From COE1 sp965114465 (GTDB lineage: Bacteria > Bacillota > Clostridia > Lachnospirales > Lachnospiraceae), in NCBI GenBank assembly GCA_965114465.1, contig CBCOYO010000061.1:1-19436 (forward strand): a stretch of 19,436 bases of DNA, given 5' to 3'. The notes beneath the pieces are model-generated. The model did no database searches, was not told the DNA's origin, and saw only the letters and a program-made list of their open reading frames with translations. Below are positions 14,922 through 19,436 of the stretch, piece after piece (position 1 is the stretch's first letter; every line of letters starts with the position of its first letter). The position numbers were made by a program, and so were the translations under genes.

Positions 14922-15010
14922 AGTTTGCAAAAAGCTGCCAGAAATAATATAATACGCCCAATATATTGCTTAAATTATTTGCATAATCAGCAGTATATTG
15001 TGAGCAAACT
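14922..15010 (-). promoter_or_regulatory. Nested inverted repeats between carrier protein and ligase
   Basis: An outer pair, AGTTTGC (14922-14928) and GCAAACT (15004-15010), encloses an inner pair, AATATATTGCT (14960-14970) and AGCAGTATATT (14989-14999, one wobble). This makes a long RNA structure in an otherwise tightly packed operon. There is no T-run to make it a plain terminator. It could stabilise or process the transcript, but that is inference. Confidence 0.45.
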
Positions 15011-15053
15011 GCATATTCCGACAGCCCCTGATTTACCATTTATAATTTACTAT

Positions 15054-15281
15054 TTATTTAGAAATTCTCTCTAAATAATCCACTGCTTCCTGCACTGTGC
15101 GGATATTTGCTGCTTCCTCCTGATCAATTTCAACGTTCAGCTCATCCTCAACTTCGCCCAGCATACTCATAAAGTCAAAAGAACTAAATCCCAAATCCTC
15201 CATAAATCTAGACTCCGGCTTAATATCCTCTTTTTTGACCTCTACATAATTTACAATAATATCTGCCACTTTATCAAACAT
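15054..15281 (-). CDS. Stand-alone acyl/peptidyl carrier protein
   Basis: A 75-aa phosphopantetheine-binding protein that would carry an acyl group as a thioester between the ligase and the condensation enzyme. The usual DSL attachment motif is DLGFSSFDF here; Ser34 is the expected phosphopantetheine site, with Asp changed to Ser and Leu to Phe around it. The following acidic helix II (GEVEDELNVEI) is typical of ACPs. I start at the ATG at 15281, six bases after AGGAG; the TTG two codons earlier would sit on the ribosome site itself. It is a secondary carrier, not the housekeeping fatty-acid ACP, judging from the altered motif and the neighbours. It lies 44 bases after the condensation gene. 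Confidence 0.88.
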   Translation of the reverse strand: MFDKVADIIVNYVEVKKEDIKPESRFMEDLGFSSFDFMSMLGEVEDELNVEIDQEEAANIRTVQEAVDYLERISK

Positions 15282-15325
15282 CGCCAACTCCTGCCTTTCT
15301 TTTCATATCCCACGCTAAGCACATT

Positions 15326-16726
15326 CTAAATTAACTTAATAACATCACCAATCTTAAGATTCGGATTTTCAATTCCCTTAAACATAATCTTACATACATA
15401 GTAGTAGAACAGTTCCAATGCCTCTTTGCTGTATGCCTTCACTTGATGCTCAAAGCTAAAGTCCAAACCGTTGTCCTCTGGTCTGTGCATTACTGTCAGA
15501 TACAAGCCATCTGCGTAGTAACCGTTTCCATAACGTTTTGTCTTATATTGGATATCGCCCAAATCAACCAGCCCTTTTTCACGCAGGGTAGCCGGCTGAT
15601 ACGTAAGTGCTACGGTTTCATATCCCATACCAATTGGTGCATTATACACTTCTTTTTTATATAGCATGCACTCCACAGGATCAAAGTTAACATAGCGGAA
15701 TGTTTCATTCTGCTTGTCCCTGATTTCCAAAATACCCTCCATAAAGGTTTTATCTTCGGGAATAATCGTTCTAAACGGGAAACTATGAATACGCGTACCA
15801 CCAGATTTTTTCTCCAAAAGTGTCGCTCTGCGCGCATATGCAACCATCATAGACACATCATCGCAGTTATTCATTTTCTGCAAATAGGTACGAATACCCA
15901 TAATTAACAGGCATTGCAATGAAATATGCTGTTCTTCGCAGAATTTCATTAACCGCTGTGTTGGTTCTCCTTCCAAGTGGAAAATATCAATTGCAGCCAC
16001 AAAGCTGTCAGAGCCCGTAGGCGCTGCTCTTAAATTGGGATTCCCCGTTGCCCGTCTTGCCTCGTCAAGCTTCTTCTTTCCCTCAATGCCATTGTAAATT
16101 GGCTCTGGAGCTTCAAATAATTTATGGAAATATTCTCTATCCCTTTCCTGCGCTTTGCTGCCTGCCTCATATGCAAAGTCTTTTTCAAGTTGCTCTACAT
16201 AAGAACGCATATCCGCAGGGTATGGTACATTTTCAAAGTTCGCATTACAATACAGTTCAATAACATCCTTCATAAAGCCGATTAATGACTGCGCATCAAG
16301 GAATCTGTGATCGCCGACAATAAACATTCCTTGAAAACCGTCCGGCGTCTTAATAATTACAACCTTATTCATGGGCACATCTTCCCCAAACGGAACACGT
16401 GTCCATGCTGTCATCTCTGCTTCCGCTTCCTCCATTGTCTTATCAGAGAAATCTACATATTCAATTTCACGTTCCTCTTTATCCACAATGTACTGATACC
16501 ATGTTTTTTCTTTTTTGTCATACACAAGCCTTGCACGCATGGATTCACAGCGGTCATATGCCTTGTAAATCGCCTTGCGCAGTTCATCAATATTAAGTTC
16601 AAACTGTATAGTAAGACTGCTGCCGACATTTAAAATCTCCTGCCCCGGACTGTACTGCGAATAGTAAAAATGATACCTTTGCGCTGCTGTTAATGGGTAT
16701 GTTTTATATCCATTTCTTGTTTTCAT
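15326..16726 (-). CDS. Stand-alone NRPS-type condensation domain protein
   Basis: A 466-aa protein that looks like a single complete condensation domain (the chloramphenicol-acetyltransferase-like fold of NRPS C domains and related acyltransferases). The N-terminus has the C1 motif YPLTAAQRYHF, then SMRARLVYD near residues 62-70. The catalytic HHxxxDG motif appears as DHRFLDA at 139-145: the second His (H140) and the Asp (D144) are kept, while the first His is Asp and the Gly is Ala. A late FSFEHQ segment sits where other C domains have their final motif. The start ATG at 16726 follows GGGGGG at seven bases. With the carrier protein and ligase it probably transfers an activated acyl group to an amine or alcohol acceptor. 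Confidence 0.82.
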   Translation of the reverse strand: MKTRNGYKTYPLTAAQRYHFYYSQYSPGQEILNVGSSLTIQFELNIDELRKAIYKAYDRCESMRARLVYDKKEKTWYQYIVDKEEREIEYVDFSDKTMEEAEAEMTAWTRVPFGEDVPMNKVVIIKTPDGFQGMFIVGDHRFLDAQSLIGFMKDVIELYCNANFENVPYPADMRSYVEQLEKDFAYEAGSKAQERDREYFHKLFEAPEPIYNGIEGKKKLDEARRATGNPNLRAAPTGSDSFVAAIDIFHLEGEPTQRLMKFCEEQHISLQCLLIMGIRTYLQKMNNCDDVSMMVAYARRATLLEKKSGGTRIHSFPFRTIIPEDKTFMEGILEIRDKQNETFRYVNFDPVECMLYKKEVYNAPIGMGYETVALTYQPATLREKGLVDLGDIQYKTKRYGNGYYADGLYLTVMHRPEDNGLDFSFEHQVKAYSKEALELFYYYVCKIMFKGIENPNLKIGDVIKLI

Positions 16727-16782
16727 TTTAAATCCCCCCAATCATTAGAAAATATTTTTCACTGAAAAACGCCTTCTATTTT

Positions 16783-17733
16783 CTATAAAGTTTCCTCAAA
16801 GAAATCCGTGAGCGCTTGTTCATATTTTTCCATATCTTTATAGTAGCTTTCAGCGTGTGCTGCCCCCTCTACTATTAGCTTTTTCTTTGGTGCTGCACAG
16901 TAATCATAGATTTCATGACACATTTTACACGGAACGAATGTATCATTTGAACCATGAATAAACAGAATGGGCACTTTCGCCTTGCGCACTTCCTGTTTTG
17001 CATTACACTCATCCATACCATACCCCGCCAGTTTTTTATTAATAATATCTGCTCCTTGTATTGCCGGAAATGCGGGAAGATGATACATACTATTGAGCAC
17101 GTGTGTAAACACTTCCTTTGGTGAAGTAAAGCCGCAGTCAGAAACAATGCCTTTTACCTGCTTTGGCAGATCTAAGCCGCTTGCCATTAATACAGTAGCG
17201 CCGCCCATAGATGTTCCATGCAGAATAATCTCCACATCCTCGCCGCATTCCTGAATAACCCAGTCAATCCATACAAGCGCATCCTTTCTGTCAAGGCAGC
17301 CGAACCCAATGTATTCTCCCTCGCTCTGTCCATGTGCACGCGCATCAGGAAGCAGCATCGCAAAACCTCTCTTTAAATAATAATCAGAAAGCCCGATATA
17401 ATCTGCCAACCCTTGGCTTGTATATCCATGAAAACAGATTGCTACCTTTTTCTTTCCGTCCATATTTTGGATTTCCGGGAAATAAGTCGCATGGAGTTTC
17501 AGTTTGTCAAAAGACATCTGATAGACATCTCTGTGGTTCTGCGCCATCATAAACGCTTTCCGCTCCGCCAAAACTGGCGCATACTGCGACCAGTCCGTTC
17601 CTGACATTTTCATGGTACGCTCTACCTTTGCATTATTGCGTATCATTGTCCTTCTATAAAAATACGCTGTTTCTCCTGCACCCACTGCTGCAAGCACGCC
17701 CAGACAAGTCATGGTATTCTTTAATATACCCAT
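16783..17733 (-). CDS. Alpha/beta hydrolase with an N-terminal membrane anchor
   Basis: A 316-aa serine hydrolase. Residues 5-26 form a hydrophobic segment followed by RR and further basic residues, so it is probably anchored to the membrane or exported. The hydrolase domain has FHGYTSQG near 101 (oxyanion region), LLPDARAHGQSEG near 127, and the nucleophile elbow GTSMGG with Ser175. The triad is completed by Asp264 in HGSNDTFVP and His293 in EGAAHAES. A GGAGG ribosome site precedes the ATG. It lies between the SCP2 gene and the condensation gene in the same operon. Possible roles include releasing the acyl product, trimming mis-loaded carriers or hydrolysing lipid to supply fatty acid; the sequence does not decide. 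Confidence 0.87.
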   Translation of the reverse strand: MGILKNTMTCLGVLAAVGAGETAYFYRRTMIRNNAKVERTMKMSGTDWSQYAPVLAERKAFMMAQNHRDVYQMSFDKLKLHATYFPEIQNMDGKKKVAICFHGYTSQGLADYIGLSDYYLKRGFAMLLPDARAHGQSEGEYIGFGCLDRKDALVWIDWVIQECGEDVEIILHGTSMGGATVLMASGLDLPKQVKGIVSDCGFTSPKEVFTHVLNSMYHLPAFPAIQGADIINKKLAGYGMDECNAKQEVRKAKVPILFIHGSNDTFVPCKMCHEIYDYCAAPKKKLIVEGAAHAESYYKDMEKYEQALTDFFEETL

Positions 17734-17775
17734 TTTTTACACCTCCAAATTACTTACCCCCAAATTTATGCTATA

Positions 17776-18444
17776 CTATTTGCTCTTAGAGGTTTTTTCT
17801 GCTTCCTTTGTATCAGAAACCTTTGTATCAGAAGCCTTTGTATCCGCAGCTTTCTTCTCCGCTGCTGCTTTTTCCTCTGCCGCCTTCTTTTCTTCAGCGG
17901 CTTTCTTTTCTTCCGCTGCCTTCTTTTCTTCAGCGGCTTTCTTCTCTGCTGCTGCCTTTTCTTCAGCGGCTTTCTTCTCTGCTGCTGCCTTTTCCTCTGC
18001 GGCTGCTTTTTCCTCTGCGGCTTTCTTTTCCGCTGCTGCCTTTTCCTCTGCGGCTTTCTTCTCTGCTGCTGCCTTTTCCTCTGCGGCTTTCTTCTTCGCT
18101 TCCTTCATCTCTTTTTTCTTCATTTCAATAATATCTTTCAGCTTCAAAGCCTTATCAATATTACCCTCTACACGAAGTTTCTGTGTTGTATACGCCCATA
18201 CAGGATCCATTTCACCCTCGGAAAGCTTTCTTAATACCTCTGGCGTGCAGACAAACATTGCATCCCTGTCATAATACTCATATGGCTCCACAGAAAGCTG
18301 GCCATCCTTTACCTCTACATAAAAAGCACCACCAGCTTCCTCATCCTCAATATTAAATTGAAATGCAAGATGCTCGTGAATATCACTCACATCCACTCCC
18401 ATAAATTTCCCTTTAACCTCACTAAAAAACTCTGCGTATGTCAT
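17776..18444 (-). CDS. SCP2 sterol-carrier-domain protein with a Lys/Ala/Glu-rich repeat tail
   Basis: A 222-aa protein. Residues 1-105 look like an SCP2 domain, a small lipid-binding fold; the LSEGEMDPVWAYTTQKLRVEG stretch near 74-94 is the most typical part. Residues 107-200 are a long charged helix built from repeats such as AEEKAAAEKKA, like the TolA linker. It ends in three DTK repeats (201-213) and a KTSKSK terminus. The tail has no transmembrane segment or signal peptide. GGGAGG precedes the ATG at 18444. It is the first gene of the operon, next to the divergent regulator. A role in binding or presenting a fatty substrate or product is inference; the repetitive tail may vary in length between strains. 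Confidence 0.85.
   Translation of the reverse strand: MTYAEFFSEVKGKFMGVDVSDIHEHLAFQFNIEDEEAGGAFYVEVKDGQLSVEPYEYYDRDAMFVCTPEVLRKLSEGEMDPVWAYTTQKLRVEGNIDKALKLKDIIEMKKKEMKEAKKKAAEEKAAAEKKAAEEKAAAEKKAAEEKAAAEEKAAAEKKAAEEKAAAEKKAAEEKKAAEEKKAAEEKKAAEEKAAAEKKAADTKASDTKVSDTKEAEKTSKSK
17845..18090. repeat. Degenerate coding repeat of the K/A/E tail
   Basis: About 245 bp of short repeats dominated by Lys, Ala and Glu codons, seen on the plus strand as recurring TTTCTTCTCTGCTGCTGCC and TTTTCCTCTGCGGC units. Unit lengths of 15, 18 and 33 bp alternate, so slippage would stay in frame. Confidence 0.85.
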
Positions 18445-18487
18445 TTTAATCCTCCCTATTGATTCTTCAATTTTGATATTTTAATTT

Positions 18488-18546
18488 TCGACCGTGAGTC
18501 GATTTTGTTTTCAATAACTTTACCACACTTTTCGACTATTGGTCAA
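18488..18546. promoter_or_regulatory. Pair of operator-like palindromes, likely TetR sites
   Basis: Two sites share the core GAC-N5-GTC: TCGAC-CGTGA-GTCGA (18488-18502) and TCGAC-TATTG-GTCAA (18532-18546). Their centres are 44 bp apart, about four helical turns. The second overlaps the -35 of the SCP2 operon promoter and the first lies just past the expected transcription start, a classic repression layout for the adjacent TetR-family protein. Confidence 0.6.
18517..18546 (-). promoter_or_regulatory. Promoter of the five-gene acyl operon
   Basis: Minus strand: -35 TTGACC (18541-18546), 18-bp spacer, -10 TAAAGT (18517-18522). The expected start is near 18510, giving a leader of about 65 nt to the SCP2 gene. 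Confidence 0.6.
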
Positions 18547-18604
18547 GTGTATTTTTCCTTAATAATTACTAAAATTATAATACGTTTTTTTGCATTTTTA
18601 ACAA

Positions 18605-18633
18605 TTGTATGCCAAAAATGGATATGCTATAAT
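18605..18633 (+). promoter_or_regulatory. Promoter of the TetR-family gene
   Basis: -35 TTGTAT (18605-18610), 17-bp spacer, consensus -10 TATAAT (18628-18633). It lies outside the two palindromes, so strong autoregulation is not obvious. Confidence 0.72.
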
Positions 18634-18693
18634 TATGAACTTAACAAGACAATTTTATTATAATATAAAAATTTTAGAAAGGTGGCTGGAATT

Positions 18694-19320
18694 ATGCCCG
18701 ATTCAAGAAAATATGACATAATACTCGACGCGCTCCAGCAGCTTCTGGAAGAAAACAATATACAGACAATTTCTGTAAGTGATATCGCCCAGAAAGCAGG
18801 AATCGGAAAGGGAAGTATTTATTACTATTTCCCATCAAAAGACGCCATTCTTGATGCACTCATTGAACGGAGCTACGAGAAACCCTTGCAGACCGCCAAA
18901 CATTTGGCAGCAAAAACAGATATCCCGCCCTTTACGCGCATGGCAATGCTTTTTCAAGCGTGTCAGAACTCCTCTGTTGCTTTTATCAGCCAAAATGGAA
19001 ATTCTGCCAATTATACCAGCGCACAGGATCTTGCTTTTTTGCATCAAAAATACCTAAGCCATGTTATTTCAGAATTAAAACCCGCTTTAACAGAAATTAT
19101 AAAACAGGGAATCGAAAACGGTGATATCCATTTTAATTACCCTTCTGCGCTTGCCGAAATTGTGCTGATTGTCCTTGCTGTAAAGCTGGATAATTCGCTG
19201 CTGCCCTCAACCCCCGAAGATGCCGACGAAACCATACAAGGCTTGATCGCACTTCTCGAAAAAGGAACCGAAGTCGCCCCCGGCACGCTCAACTACCTAT
19301 CTATGACACCTTATATATAA
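18694..19320 (+). CDS. TetR/AcrR family transcriptional regulator
   Basis: A 208-aa one-component regulator. The N-terminal TetR DNA-binding domain is clear: ISVSDIAQKAGIGKGSIYYYFPSKDAILDAL near residues 26-56 contains the helix-turn-helix and the family's YYYFPSK signature. The C-terminal ligand-binding domain (about 65-208) is helical and unassigned, so the inducer is unknown; a lipid or acyl-CoA-like ligand would fit the neighbours. I start at the ATG at 18694 after AAAGGTGG; the GTG four codons earlier overlaps that site. It is divergent from the SCP2-ligase operon, with two matching palindromes in the intergenic region, so it most likely represses that operon. Confidence 0.9.
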   Translation: MPDSRKYDIILDALQQLLEENNIQTISVSDIAQKAGIGKGSIYYYFPSKDAILDALIERSYEKPLQTAKHLAAKTDIPPFTRMAMLFQACQNSSVAFISQNGNSANYTSAQDLAFLHQKYLSHVISELKPALTEIIKQGIENGDIHFNYPSALAEIVLIVLAVKLDNSLLPSTPEDADETIQGLIALLEKGTEVAPGTLNYLSMTPYI

Positions 19321-19383
19321 TAATTAACAAGCTTTATACTAAGGAATTGTCAATAAAAAACGCATCAATTTTACTTGTCTAAA

Positions 19384-19415
19384 GTAACAGTTCAGATAAC
19401 CCATTGAACTGTTAC
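19384..19415. repeat. Dispersed inverted repeat downstream of the TetR gene
   Basis: GTAACAGTTCA (19384-19394) and TGAACTGTTAC (19405-19415) form a perfect 11-bp stem with a 10-nt loop. Same family as 10599-10625 and the half copy at 41-51. There is no T-run, so it is not a standard terminator although it follows the TetR gene. The 60 bases between that stop codon and the repeat show nothing else I can name. Confidence 0.9.
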
Positions 19416-19436
19416 GTATCCAGCCATTGGAAATCG

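Noticed and set aside
17711..18274. 187-residue plus-strand ORF rich in Phe-Ser-Ala-Ala repeats
   Set aside because: It is the antisense shadow of the Lys/Ala/Glu tail of the SCP2 gene; it has no ribosome site and its composition follows from the repeat DNA.

Overview
The window looks like a low-GC, endospore-lineage Firmicute, most likely a gut-type Lachnospiraceae (Agathobacter/Roseburia-like). This is inferred from the hprK/crh regulatory pair, whiA, rapZ, spoVAD, strong AGGAGG-type ribosome sites, AT-rich intergenic DNA, and dispersed hairpin repeats of a kind I associate with that family. No rRNA, tRNA, CRISPR array, IS transposase or phage gene was found. Nearly every gene lies on the minus strand. 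The exceptions are one aldolase (3469-4404) and a TetR-family regulator (18694-19320).

Layout. (1) 1-2113: hisS with an unusual leader (hairpin plus six 16-bp direct repeats), and a TudS/DUF523-family gene. (2) 2319-4404: two class II fructose-bisphosphate aldolase paralogues transcribed away from each other from good sigma-A promoters. (3) 4545-10574: a conserved carbon-control and cell-envelope block, read hprK - glcK - murB - rapZ - whiA - crh - lipid kinase. The HPr-like protein has Glu in place of the phosphorylatable His but keeps the Ser that HprK modifies, so it is Crh-like. (4) 10734-13059: a TIM-barrel sugar isomerase/epimerase and a solitary spoVAD. (5) 13352-18444: a five-gene operon (SCP2-domain protein with a Lys/Ala/Glu tail, alpha/beta hydrolase, free-standing NRPS-type condensation domain, free-standing carrier protein, acyl-AMP ligase). 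It has a divergent TetR-type regulator and a pair of operator-like palindromes in its promoter region. 

Region 5 is the most interesting part. Ligase plus carrier protein plus condensation domain as separate proteins suggests activation of an acyl group, loading on a carrier, and transfer to an amine or alcohol. This resembles gut-clostridial clusters reported to make fatty acid amides, although product and substrates cannot be read from the sequence. 

Two further signals stand out. A terminator-linked structured repeat occurs at 2135-2280 and 13230-13331, and compensatory changes between the copies preserve one of its stems. A GTAACAGTTCA / TGAACTGTTAC inverted repeat occurs complete near 10.6 kb and 19.4 kb, with a half copy at the left edge.
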